DNA of 64,000 bases from Jiangella asiatica (GTDB taxonomy: Bacteria; Actinomycetota; Actinomycetes; Jiangellales; Jiangellaceae): positions 104,736-168,735 of the forward strand of contig NZ_SMKZ01000006.1 of NCBI RefSeq assembly GCF_004349065.1, given 5' to 3'. The notes under the pieces are model-generated. The model was not told the origin of the DNA, made no database searches, and worked only from the letters and a program-made list of their open reading frames with translations. Of the stretch, positions 7,972-15,721 are shown one piece after another (within the stretch, counting starts at the first letter, position 1; every line of letters starts with the position of its first letter). Position numbers and translations under genes: made by a program.

Positions 7972-8354
7972 AGGCTGCAACACCCGATCTTGGCACAGCC
8001 GCCCGAGCTCGTCGGCGTGTCGCGCATCACCTGGCGGACGACTGTCGCGGATCACCCGACGGAGACATTGGCGCGGCCCGCGTGTGATCCGGTGCCTGAT
8101 GTGCGACCGATCTCCGTCAGGTGATCTGCGACAGGCTAGACGTCTGGCGACCTACTTGAAAGCGCCGGCCAACGCACGGATCTGCCGATGTGAGCGAGTC
8201 GGCTGAGTCGCCTGCCTATGAGCGGGATTCGTACTCCGATGCCAAGGGACGCGGGTTCTCGACCCCGAAAGCGGTCGGTGACGTGGACCAAGTACGCCGC
8301 GCAGCGGGTCGCGGTCACCGCGCGCGGTCGCACGCGATAATTCCGGTGACGTTG

Positions 8355-9119
8355 ATGGTCATCCCCGCAATAATCGCCGACGTGGATGAGGTCGAGGTCG
8401 TCGTCGCGCATAGCGAGCGCGCGACCTTGCGCGTCGGTGACGTGTTCCTGAAGGTCGACGCTGATCAGACCAACATCGACGTCGAGGTCGAGGCGATGGC
8501 TTTGGCGCCGATCCCGACTCCGGAGGTGCTGTGGCGAAAGCCGCCCGTACTCGCGCTCGCCGCCCTCCCGGGGACGGCTCTCGGTCGCCTCGGCGAGCCG
8601 TCGACTGCGTCGCCGGCGGCGTGGGCCGCAGCGGGTGCCGCCGTACGGATGCTGCACGACGCGCCGCTGCCGCCATGGTCCGGTGGGAGCGTCGACGAGA
8701 TCGCATCGCACCTCGACGCCGAGTGCGAGTGGCTCATCGCGAGCGGCACCCTTCCGAGCGACCTCGTCACGCGCAACCGCCAGGTTGCCGAGGCCGCGCT
8801 CCGGCCGTGGACACCGGTGTTTACGCACGGAGACCTGCAGACCACCCACGTATTCGTCGACGGTGACAAGCTCACCGGCGTGATCGACTGGTCCGAGGCG
8901 AACCAGGGCGACGCGATGTACGACCTCGCCATCCTGACGCTCGGACACGAGGAGCGCCTCGACGACCTCCTCGTCGGCTACGGCACCGACGTCGACCTCG
9001 ACGTGATCCGCGGATGGTGGTCGTTGCGAAGCCTCGGAGCGTCCCGCTGGCTGGTCGAGCACGGCTTCGACCCATCCTCCCCAGGCTGCGAGTTCGACGT
9101 ACTGAGATCCCGCATGTGA
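8355..9119 (+). CDS. Aminoglycoside phosphotransferase (APH)-family kinase
   Basis: The preferred ATG at 8355 opens MVIPAIIADVDEVEVVVAHSER; the frame is open further upstream, but those 55 residues do not look like the family. The 254-residue product has a short N-lobe (GDVFLKVDAD contains the ATP-binding Lys), a catalytic loop HGDLQTTHVFVD and a metal-binding DWSEANQGD. The usual Asn of HGDxxxxN is replaced by His. The substrate could be an antibiotic, an amino sugar or a metabolite. It is the cargo of segment 2. Confidence 0.8.
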   Translation: MVIPAIIADVDEVEVVVAHSERATLRVGDVFLKVDADQTNIDVEVEAMALAPIPTPEVLWRKPPVLALAALPGTALGRLGEPSTASPAAWAAAGAAVRMLHDAPLPPWSGGSVDEIASHLDAECEWLIASGTLPSDLVTRNRQVAEAALRPWTPVFTHGDLQTTHVFVDGDKLTGVIDWSEANQGDAMYDLAILTLGHEERLDDLLVGYGTDVDLDVIRGWWSLRSLGASRWLVEHGFDPSSPGCEFDVLRSRM

Positions 9120-9190
9120 GACATCCGGTCATGCTGCGATCGGCGCGATGTGCCGATCGCGCGGAGCTGTCGCACGCAGCGGGACTGGCC

Positions 9191-9612
9191 CTACTCGTCC
9201 CAGCCGGTGAGGACACGAATCTCCCAGTCGTGACCGGGGTCAGGGCGTTGAGCGATGTGGCCCGGCGGCATGTCAGCAAGCGACGCGATCGAGCTGTTCC
9301 GCTTAATGGCGTGCGAGATGTGGGTCGCTCTTGCGGCACCGGGAATGTTCGGGTCGCCGACGCCATCGCGACGCACCACTCACCGTCAGGCGTGTGGATC
9401 ACTTCTCGCGCCGGCTGCTCGCCGCGCAAGAGTGTGTTCTGGACAACAGCGCCCAGCGGGGCAGGAAAGCGATCGCCCTCGAAGGGGAACGGCATGACCC
9501 TGAACATCTCGACACCCGTCACACGCCGCACAATAGACCCCGCAAGGCGCCAGGTATCGATGCTCAACGTCCGCTCATGCCGATCCGCGCGCTTCCGACT
9601 GTCGCACATCAC
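9191..9612 (-). pseudogene. Frameshifted gene of unknown family
   Basis: Two minus-strand frames together make one plausible protein. The first half is MFRVMPFPFEGDRF, then LLRGEQPAREVIHTPDGEWCV. Near 9375 the frame changes to DGVGDPNIPGAARATHISHAI, then RNSSIASLADMPPGHIAQR, ending at 9191. No single frame covers both halves. The upstream end merges with the right inverted repeat of segment 2, so the original start is probably lost. The family was not recognised. Confidence 0.5.
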
Positions 9613-9686
9613 CTGGCGGGCGACCGTCGCGCATCACCCGACGGAGGACATTGGCGCGGCCCGCGGCGTTGCTGGATTGGGCTATT

Positions 9687-9810
9687 GAGGATCAAGCGGC
9701 GCGCTGCGCGCGCCGTGCCCGCCCGGTCGTCGGGCCGGGTGTGCGGAATGGCGGCCGTTCCGGGCCTCACCTGACCGGCGGGCACGCACAGGACCGACGC
9801 CAGTTCGCCC
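9687..9810. repeat. Double-hairpin intergenic repeat, copy 2
   Basis: It matches 191-310: GCGGCGCGC arm at 9696-9704 with a partner at 9708-9716 (one mismatch), a second imperfect hairpin, then the shared ATGGCGGCCGTTCC-like segment and a GACCGAC ending. The second copy has lost some pairing. It begins about 20 bases after the third 15-mer of segment 2 and lies downstream of the 9875-10432 minus-strand gene. Confidence 0.55.
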
Positions 9811-9874
9811 CACGTCTCCGCCGTGGCCCTGGGTCGGCATCCCCTTCATAGTTCGGACTCGGCGAGCAGCCCGG

Positions 9875-10432
9875 TCAGGTGGGGACCGGCCGGTAGCGAA
9901 GGTGTGCCGCGAGCGTGGGGTCGTCGCCGTCGCGTGCCAAGCGGATGATCTCGCCGCCGGGCGCGTCGTAGAGGCGGATTCCGTCGCCGAGCAGGACGGG
10001 TGCGATGTGGATGTCGATCTCGTCGACCAGTCCTCCCTGGAGCAGCTGCCGGCCGATCGTCGGGGAGAACACCTGCAGGTTCTTGCCCCGAGCCGCGTCC
10101 AAACCGATGCGAACCGCCTCGACCACCGAGCAGCTGAGGACCGTGATGCGCTCGGCAGCGCGGGCGTCTTCGGGGTGGTGGGTGAGCACGAAGATCGGTC
10201 CGTTCCATGCACCGCCGTAGGGCCGCGAGTCGCCGATCGCGCTGTCGTAGCCGTCGCGGCCGGCCAGGATCGCGCCGGTGCTCCCGATGTACTCCTGATG
10301 TAGGCCTTCGCGAACCGTGGTCCCTTCCATGAAGTCCATGCTGTGGCCGGGACCGGCGACGAAGCCGTCCAGCGACATCACGAACGCGAGATGGACCTTC
10401 CCGGCAGCGCTCTGCGGTCGGGGATCGTGCAT
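9875..10432 (-). CDS. Dihydrofolate reductase-family (RibD C-terminal-like) protein
   Basis: A 185-residue protein with the RibD_C/DHFR-like fold: HLAFVMSLDGFVAGPGHS near the N-terminus, GAILAGRDGYDSA, GPIFVLTHHPED, and a C-terminal LLQGGLVDEIDIHIAPVLLGDGIRLYD typical of the family. Family members reduce an unknown NAD(P)H-dependent substrate or confer minor drug tolerance. It lies directly downstream of an MFS transporter on the same strand, 25 bases away, so the two may be co-transcribed. Confidence 0.85.
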   Translation of the reverse strand: MHDPRPQSAAGKVHLAFVMSLDGFVAGPGHSMDFMEGTTVREGLHQEYIGSTGAILAGRDGYDSAIGDSRPYGGAWNGPIFVLTHHPEDARAAERITVLSCSVVEAVRIGLDAARGKNLQVFSPTIGRQLLQGGLVDEIDIHIAPVLLGDGIRLYDAPGGEIIRLARDGDDPTLAAHLRYRPVPT

Positions 10433-10457
10433 GGCTGTCTCCTGATTCTCGATGGAG

Positions 10458-11684
10458 CTAGGGCACCAGCGGACGCCGGCCGGCGGCCGCCTCCATGGCG
10501 GGATCGGAGAGCCGCAGGCCGGGCGTGAGCGCGACGGTGACGGCGAGCGACAGTGCCGCCATGGTCGCCATGGCTGTCCCGATCGGAAGGACCTGTGCGA
10601 TCAGGCCGGCCAGGGTCGCGCCGGCCGCCTGCATTGCCTTCATGCCCGAGGCGTGCAGCCCCAGCGCCTGACCGCGCACGTCCTTGCCGGTCAGCGTGAT
10701 CAGCCGTTCTTGCAGCAGCAGTGTCGACATGAAGCCCACGGACGCGATGGCGGCCGCGCCGGCGGCGACGGGAAGGTTCAGCGGGAGCACGAACAGCAGG
10801 TACGGCACCGCGAGGGCGCAGCGCAGCGGCGTGACGTATCGCTGCCGTGTCGCCGGCGGCAGGAGTCGCCCTGCGGCCAGGTCGCCGAGCAGCATGCCCA
10901 GTGCAGCCGCGACGAACAGGACGGCGGCGGCGTGCGGTGCGTAGGGGACGAACAGCGCCTCGCAGCCCACCACCAGGCCGTTGGGCACCCACATCGCGAG
11001 GTAGACGGCCCGGCGTGCTGGCGTGGAGAGCAGGTCCCGGTTGATCCTCCAGGTGATCGCGAGGGATGGACGACCCGAGGTCCGCGGCGGTCGGGCGCTC
11101 AGGCCCAGGCGGAGGACGAGGAGCGATCCGACGGCCAGTGCCGCACCGACGACCAGCGCCGTCCGTGGCGACACCACGGCGAGCAGGGCGCCGCCGAGCG
11201 CGAACCCCGTCACCTGCATCACGCCGACCGACATGTTGAGCACCGACCGGCCTAGGACGTACCCGTCGGGCGGCAGGATCTCGTCGAGGAGTCCGTACAG
11301 CACCCCGGACCCGATCGACGCCGTCAGGCCGAGCGCGAAGATCACCGCGAACATCGCCGGCAGCGACATCCCCGGTGCCGCCAGCGCGAGGCAGCCCACG
11401 GCAGTCGCGAGGGCGACCAGTGTCATCGCCGGTCGCGGCGGCACCCGGTCGGTCACCGAGAGCAGCGTGGTGGCGCCGATCACCGCGGCGAATGACGGCC
11501 CGAACATGCTCAGCGCCGACAGCAGCGGAGACTCCGTGCGGGCGTACACCAGCGTGGCGAGCGCGAGTCCCGTCAGCGTCGTCGCGGCGACCTGCGCGCA
11601 CGACGCGGCGAACAGCGCGGTGAACTCCGGTGTGCGGAACAGTTCCCGGTACGTGCGCATGACAGGCAGTCTCGCCAGCGCCAT
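10458..11684 (-). CDS. MFS transporter
   Basis: A 408-residue membrane protein with about twelve hydrophobic segments. It begins MALARLPVMRTYRELFRTPEFTALFAASCAQVAATTLTG, an MFS drug-efflux-like N-terminus, with LLSVTDRVPPRPAM in the loop between helices 2 and 3. It is divergent from a wing-helix regulator 36 bases away, and the shared promoter region holds an inverted repeat (11700-11719). The likely role is efflux of a small molecule sensed by that regulator. The substrate is unknown. Confidence 0.85.
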   Translation of the reverse strand: MALARLPVMRTYRELFRTPEFTALFAASCAQVAATTLTGLALATLVYARTESPLLSALSMFGPSFAAVIGATTLLSVTDRVPPRPAMTLVALATAVGCLALAAPGMSLPAMFAVIFALGLTASIGSGVLYGLLDEILPPDGYVLGRSVLNMSVGVMQVTGFALGGALLAVVSPRTALVVGAALAVGSLLVLRLGLSARPPRTSGRPSLAITWRINRDLLSTPARRAVYLAMWVPNGLVVGCEALFVPYAPHAAAVLFVAAALGMLLGDLAAGRLLPPATRQRYVTPLRCALAVPYLLFVLPLNLPVAAGAAAIASVGFMSTLLLQERLITLTGKDVRGQALGLHASGMKAMQAAGATLAGLIAQVLPIGTAMATMAALSLAVTVALTPGLRLSDPAMEAAAGRRPLVP

Positions 11685-11699
11685 CGTCAGTTCGGTAGA

Positions 11700-11719
11700 G
11701 TTTCGTGCGGAGGCGAAAC
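11700..11719. promoter_or_regulatory. Inverted repeat GTTTCG-N8-CGAAAC overlapping the regulator RBS
   Basis: GTTTCG at 11700-11705 and CGAAAC at 11714-11719 flank 8 bases that contain the GGAGG ribosome-binding site of the 11720 gene. Position and symmetry suggest an operator through which the regulator controls itself and the divergent transporter. This is inference from layout only. Confidence 0.5.
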
Positions 11720-12724
11720 GTGGGCATCTGGCTGATCGATGCCGACGTCCTGGCCGGCAGCCGGTTCCGGGTGTCGGCGCTGGCCGAGACCATCGCTGCC
11801 ATCAGGGTCCTGACCGGGGAGCGGCACAACCGCCCCGGTCAACTGGCCCGCCCGGCCCAGCAGCGGGCGGCGTTCCGGGCCCGGATGGCCGACGATTCAG
11901 TGGGCCGGGCGTTCCTGAAGGGCGCGCTTCTCCCCACCTGGCTGGCCGACTTCCTCTGCGCGCCACCGCTCGACGACGAGCCCACGTTCGACGACGAGCT
12001 GCACCGCATCCGTACGACGCCGGCCGCCGCCCTGCGTGCCGACCTGGCCGGCGACGACCCGGCGCTCGACGTGCCGGACCTGCCTGACCGGATCGCCGCC
12101 GTGCTCGACTGGGTGTGGACCGAGGCGATCGAACCGGATTGGCAGCGCCGGGCACGGGCGTTCGAGGCGGACGTCATCGCCCGGACCCGGCGGCTGAGCA
12201 CCAGCGGCTGGGCTTCCGCCCTGGACGACATGCGACCCGGCATGAGATGGCTCGGCGAAGGACGCCTGCGGATCAACGCCTACGACTATCCACCGCACGA
12301 CCTGACTCAGGGGCAACTGCTGTTCATCCCCGTCACCGGCGCCCGCGGCTGGGTCGGCTGGCGCCGGCCGCACCGCTACTCGATCGTCTATCCCTGCGCC
12401 GGACTGCTGGCGGAGGGCCGCCGCACCGCGCCGGGCGCTCTGGGCCGGCTGATCGGCCCGGCTCGCGCAACGCTGCTGGCCCTGCTCGACAACCCGATGA
12501 GCACGACCCAGCTCGTGGCGGTGACCGGCTTCGCCCTCGGCTCCGTCGGCGACCACCTCAAAGTGCTCCTGGACGCCCAGCTGGTACGTCGCCGCCGCGC
12601 CGGTCGCTCCGTCCTCTACTACCGCACGGCCGACGGCGACCGCCTGGTCCGAGCCGCCACCGTCCAGGTCGACGGCGTCCCAGCGGCGGCGGGAGCACCA
12701 GGGCACGCGGAGGAGGCCAGGTGA
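11720..12724 (+). CDS. ArsR-like winged-helix regulator with DUF5937-like N-terminal region
   Basis: The GTG at 11720 has GGAGG six bases upstream; a GTG at 11705 would place that site inside the gene. The 334-residue protein has a long N-terminal region (VGIWLIDADVLAGSRFRVSALAET...) and a C-terminal ArsR-type winged helix near residues 245-310: ARATLLALLDNPMSTTQLVAVTG, SVGDHLKVLLDAQLVRRRRAGRSVLYYRT. This architecture is common in actinobacteria. It is divergent from an MFS transporter and probably represses it. Confidence 0.85.
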   Translation: MGIWLIDADVLAGSRFRVSALAETIAAIRVLTGERHNRPGQLARPAQQRAAFRARMADDSVGRAFLKGALLPTWLADFLCAPPLDDEPTFDDELHRIRTTPAAALRADLAGDDPALDVPDLPDRIAAVLDWVWTEAIEPDWQRRARAFEADVIARTRRLSTSGWASALDDMRPGMRWLGEGRLRINAYDYPPHDLTQGQLLFIPVTGARGWVGWRRPHRYSIVYPCAGLLAEGRRTAPGALGRLIGPARATLLALLDNPMSTTQLVAVTGFALGSVGDHLKVLLDAQLVRRRRAGRSVLYYRTADGDRLVRAATVQVDGVPAAAGAPGHAEEAR

Positions 12725-12774
12725 AGCCCGCTAGCTTGGGTCCTGGATGTCGACCGACGCGCAGGAGTGACGAC

Positions 12775-13368
12775 GTGCCTTTCGAGAACCTGGAATTCGA
12801 TGTCCCCGAAGGCCTGGCGACGGACGACTTCGTACTCCGGCCGATCGTGACCGCTGATGCCGAGCTGGACTTCGCGGCAGTGATGGAGAGCAGGGACTAC
12901 CTGCGAACCTGGGAGCAGACGAGCTGGCCCGAAGACGACTTCACCGTGGCCGCCAACCGGGAAGACCTGGAGAAGCTCGAGCGACGGCACGCGAGCCGCC
13001 AGGCGTTCACCTACACGGTGATGAACCCGGCTGGCACGGAGTGTCTCGGCTGCGTCTACATCATGCCGACCGATGCGCGTATGTTCGCCAAGGCGCGCAT
13101 CACTCCGGTCGGAAACCGCCGGTGGGACGACTACGGAGCTGCGGTCTACTTCTGGGTTCGCAAGTCTCGACTGGCAACGGAGACCGATCGCGTGTTGCTC
13201 GACGCTCTTCAGACATGGCTTGCTCGTGACTGGAGTCTCGGGGCTCATCTCATCGTCACCAACGAACAGTTCGCCCAGCAGGTCGACCTGATCCAACGCA
13301 CCGACCTCCAGTTGCGTTTCGAGGTCGAGGAACCCGACAAGCCAGGCCGGTATCTCGCCTACGAGTAG
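12775..13368 (+). CDS. GNAT-family N-acetyltransferase-like protein
   Basis: The GTG start at 12775 (VPFENLEFDVPEGL) has AGGAG seven bases upstream. The 197 residues follow a GNAT layout: FVLRPIVTADAELDFAAVMES at the N-terminus, then AFTYTVMNPAGTECLGCVYI as the central beta strands. The acetyl-CoA pyrophosphate loop is not clear in the C-terminal half (AAVYFWVRKSRLATETDRVLLDALQTWL), so activity is uncertain. Substrate unknown. It starts 50 bases after the regulator gene on the same strand. Confidence 0.7.
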   Translation: MPFENLEFDVPEGLATDDFVLRPIVTADAELDFAAVMESRDYLRTWEQTSWPEDDFTVAANREDLEKLERRHASRQAFTYTVMNPAGTECLGCVYIMPTDARMFAKARITPVGNRRWDDYGAAVYFWVRKSRLATETDRVLLDALQTWLARDWSLGAHLIVTNEQFAQQVDLIQRTDLQLRFEVEEPDKPGRYLAYE

Positions 13369-13418
13369 GCGCAAGTTGCCCTGCTGGGCTGTTTCATCTC
13401 CGTGTCATCGGTCCGCGC

Positions 13419-14455
13419 TCAACGAGGGAGGCCCGCCCGGTTGAGCTCGTCCTGCAGCGCGGGCTTCGGGGCGTGCAGAGTTCGTAGTGTCGTGATTTGT
13501 GTGTGCGTGGCTTGGTCCCGTCCGCAGCGCTGGGCGTGCACCTGTGCCTCGCGAAGCAGTCGCGCCGCTTCGCGGTAGGCGGAGCGGTTCTTCATCTCGA
13601 TGAGGCGCTCCGCCGCGGGTCGGAGGATCGGGATCGCGTCCGCAGGGTGGGATCGGGCTCGTTGTCGGGCGAGAGTGAGCCACAGCGACTTGCCGCACCC
13701 ACCGGCTTGGGCCGCCTCCCATGCCGCGTCCACATCGCCCTCCCAGAGAAGCACCTCGACGAGGATGGAGTGCCCAGGCGGGTCGGCATGCGGGAACCTC
13801 TTGGGCTGATCGGCCGCTCGTGGCTGGGCGCTGAGCACCGAGAGCGCCCGATCCGCCACTGAGGCAGCTGGTCACCGGCGTCGACCTCGTCGACCACGTC
13901 GTCGATGTTCCGGAAATAGCCAGCCGCGCCGCTGTAGTCCACGAATGAGCCGATCGAGATGGCCCGGTCCAGCCGATCACGTAGGTCACTGTCGTCGTAC
14001 ACGGTGCGGGAGTCGGCACCGGCGGCGAGGCCGAGTTGCGCATGTAGCGGCGGGGACGCTTGTGCCGCCTCCATGAGCTGGTCGACGAGCCAGGCGGTCC
14101 TGGCGTCGAATGAACGCTCGCAGCGCGTCGTCGCCGATTCCGCCGCTCTCCCGCGGAGCTGCCGCATGTCCTGTCTCGCCTACGGACCGAAGCCAGGTCA
14201 GGGCCGTTGCGACAGTGCTTGCAGAAGACGCCGTCGGCAACCGTACGGGCAGGTGCTCTCGCCGGTGATCTCCGTGCCACTGATCTCGAGCATGACCCGA
14301 TACGGGTAGGTCCCGTCGACCGTAACCCGAACGGTGTTGCCGTTGATGTCGAGGCGACGCACCAAGCCGGTCGAGGCGTAGTGTCGGTCGCGTTCGTAGG
14401 CACCCGGGTCGGCGCGACGACGGACAGCGTCCGCTAGAAGCGAGGGCGTGGCCAT
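13419..14455 (-). pseudogene. SWIM zinc-finger protein gene, multiply frameshifted
   Basis: Pieces of one protein occur in successive minus-strand frames. First ATPSLLADAVRRRADPGAYERD through STCPYG (frame from 14455), then DGVFCKHC in a second frame, completing a SWIM motif CxC..CxH. Then TAWLVDQLMEAAQA to VVDEVDAGDQLPQ, and finally VADRALSVLSAQPR to the stop at 13419 in another frame. Actinobacterial SWIM proteins of about 400 residues have this order. At least three frame changes and some missing sequence make it a pseudogene. Confidence 0.75.
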
Positions 14456-14545
14456 GACGACCTATCGTCGTGCATCGGTCATCGATGACCACGCCGGTTC
14501 AGGTGTGTCGCGCATATGGCGTTGCGCGCGGCGGAGCTGCGCCTG

Positions 14546-14929
14546 CTACTCCGTGGCGTCGACGATGAACTCCTGGCCGAGTGCGAGCAGGATTCTGTCG
14601 GCGGTCAGCAGCCGCAGATTCGCTCGCGCCGCCTGGGCGACCAGGAGTCGGTCGAACGGATCATGGCGAGCGATCTCCGGGAAGTCTCGGATCGCTTCGG
14701 CGTGCTCGGCCGTGACGTCCAACAGGACGAGACCTTGGTCGGTCAGCAGCTCGGCGAAGCCGTCAGGTAGCTGCAGCTTGCCGAGCATCGACTTGATGGT
14801 CAGCTCCCACACGGTAGCGGCGGACACGTGCACGAGGGTCGCCGCGCTGATCAGTTTTCGGGCCGATCGTCCGAGGCGGGGGCTGTCGTCGAGGACCCAC
14901 AGCGCGGCCTGGCTGTCAAGAAGAAGCAT
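14546..14929 (-). CDS. PIN-domain toxin, VapC-like
   Basis: The preferred ATG at 14929 starts MLLLDSQAALWVLDDSPRLG; an upstream in-frame start would only add Arg/Thr/Ser residues inside the antitoxin gene. The 127-residue product has the PIN acidic residues in LLLDSQ (D5), VWELTIK, HDPFDRLLVAQA and LLTADRIL, matching the VapC group with HDPFDR. It overlaps the antitoxin gene by 14 bases, so it is probably translated by coupling. Expected to be an RNase toxin. Confidence 0.88.
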   Translation of the reverse strand: MLLLDSQAALWVLDDSPRLGRSARKLISAATLVHVSAATVWELTIKSMLGKLQLPDGFAELLTDQGLVLLDVTAEHAEAIRDFPEIARHDPFDRLLVAQAARANLRLLTADRILLALGQEFIVDATE

Positions 14930-15161
14930 CGTCGCCGTAGAAGAGGTGCTGAATGTCCGGGTCCGGCGCGGTGAACGAGTCATCGTCGTAGTCGAGCTGG
15001 CCCTTCAGGCCGCCGAAGCGGACAGGCCGATGCTGATGGGGTATCAGGTCGGCTACTGGCCTTCCCGCCTTCGAAATCACGACGCGCTCGCCCGCTGCGA
15101 CCTGCTCGAGCAGCCGAGACAGGTGCGTCTTCGCCTCATGGATGTTGACCGTGACGCCCAT
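14916..15161 (-). CDS. Phd/YefM-family antitoxin
   Basis: An 81-residue protein starting MGVTVNIHEAKTHLSRLLEQVAAGERVVISKAGRPVADLIP, the standard Phd/YefM N-terminal domain. An acidic tail (YDDDSFTAPDPDIQHLFYGDD) should bind the toxin. It lies upstream of and overlaps the PIN toxin gene. It is the second such pair in the window; the two pairs differ in sequence and are not a recent duplication. Confidence 0.88.
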   Translation of the reverse strand: MGVTVNIHEAKTHLSRLLEQVAAGERVVISKAGRPVADLIPHQHRPVRFGGLKGQLDYDDDSFTAPDPDIQHLFYGDDASS

Positions 15162-15380
15162 GGCTTGAGTGTACTTAGTCCGACTTAGTCATGCAACGCA
15201 CAGGCGAACCCGTCAAGCATTCTCCCCGATTTACCGGCAGCAGTGCTGGTCCGTCGTGCCAGGGCCACGGCCCGAGCCGCCCGAGATCACAACCACAGGT
15301 TAGATTCGTGGCGCGGCCGCTGTCCCACGCGCCGCTGCTCGTTCGTCGTGTAGGTGAGAGTCCACCGCCCGGAGGCTGCG

Positions 15381-15719
15381 ATGCAGTACGCGCTGATGTT
15401 CTACGCCGAGCCCGGCATGGAGGCAGGGCTGTCCGAGGCCGAGCGAGAGGCGGTCCAGGCGGAGTTTCTCGCGTTGGCCGACGACCCTCGACGCGTCGGC
15501 GGGGCGCGGTTGCAGCCGGTGGAGACGGCGACGTGCGTGCGGGTGACCGGTGGGCGGACGTTGGTGACTGATGGGCCGTTCGCGGACACCAAGGAGGTCT
15601 TGGGTGGGTTCGCCGTGGTGGAGGCGGCGGATCTGGACGAGGCGCTGGAGATGGCGGCGCGCATCCCGGCGGCCCGGTTCGGTGGGGTGGTGGAAGTGCG
15701 GCCGGTGGTGCGGCGCTGA
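15381..15719 (+). CDS. YCII/DGPF-domain protein, partner of an ECF42 sigma factor
   Basis: The ATG at 15381 has GGAGG five bases upstream. The 112-residue protein MQYALMFYAEPGMEAG... contains TDGPFADTKE with DGPF at 64-67, the signature of the DGPF proteins that accompany ECF42 sigma factors. The sigma gene starts two bases after this gene's stop. In studied ECF42 systems DGPF proteins are targets and do not control sigma activity themselves; that role is assumed here. Confidence 0.9.
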   Translation: MQYALMFYAEPGMEAGLSEAEREAVQAEFLALADDPRRVGGARLQPVETATCVRVTGGRTLVTDGPFADTKEVLGGFAVVEAADLDEALEMAARIPAARFGGVVEVRPVVRR

Positions 15720-15721
15720 GG

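Larger units (their letters stand above)
7065..8082. mobile_element. Repeat-bounded segment 1 carrying a MgsA/RarA C-terminal-like gene
   Basis: The 15-mer TTGGCGCGGCCCGCG occurs at 7065-7079 and 8068-8082. Inside the left copy (7080-7129) the motif CCTGA-G-GCGAC occurs twice, 25 bases apart. Inside the right copy (8018-8062) the inverted form GTCGC-ATCACC also occurs twice, so the ends form a long imperfect terminal inverted repeat. The left end is gap-free alignable with that of segment 2 for about 65 bases, through CTAGAC. Multiple end motifs are typical of insertion-sequence ends. No transposase is present, so this would be a non-autonomous or decayed unit. Confidence 0.55.
8068..9665. 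mobile_element. Repeat-bounded segment 2 carrying an APH-type kinase gene
   Basis: It shares the 15-mer at 8068-8082 with segment 1 and ends with a third copy at 9651-9665. The left end 8083-8134 and right end 9599-9644 contain the same paired motifs as segment 1. The right end is nearly identical to that of segment 1, with one one-base gap before the 15-mer. Contents are an intact aminoglycoside-phosphotransferase-like gene and a broken gene on the minus strand. It may be a remnant of an insertion-sequence family with cargo, or two neighbouring insertions sharing a repeat. Confidence 0.55.

Noticed and set aside
8872..9612. A 246-codon minus frame opposite the APH gene
   Set aside because: Only its first quarter looks protein-like and belongs to the frameshifted gene ending at 9191; the rest is antisense to the APH gene.
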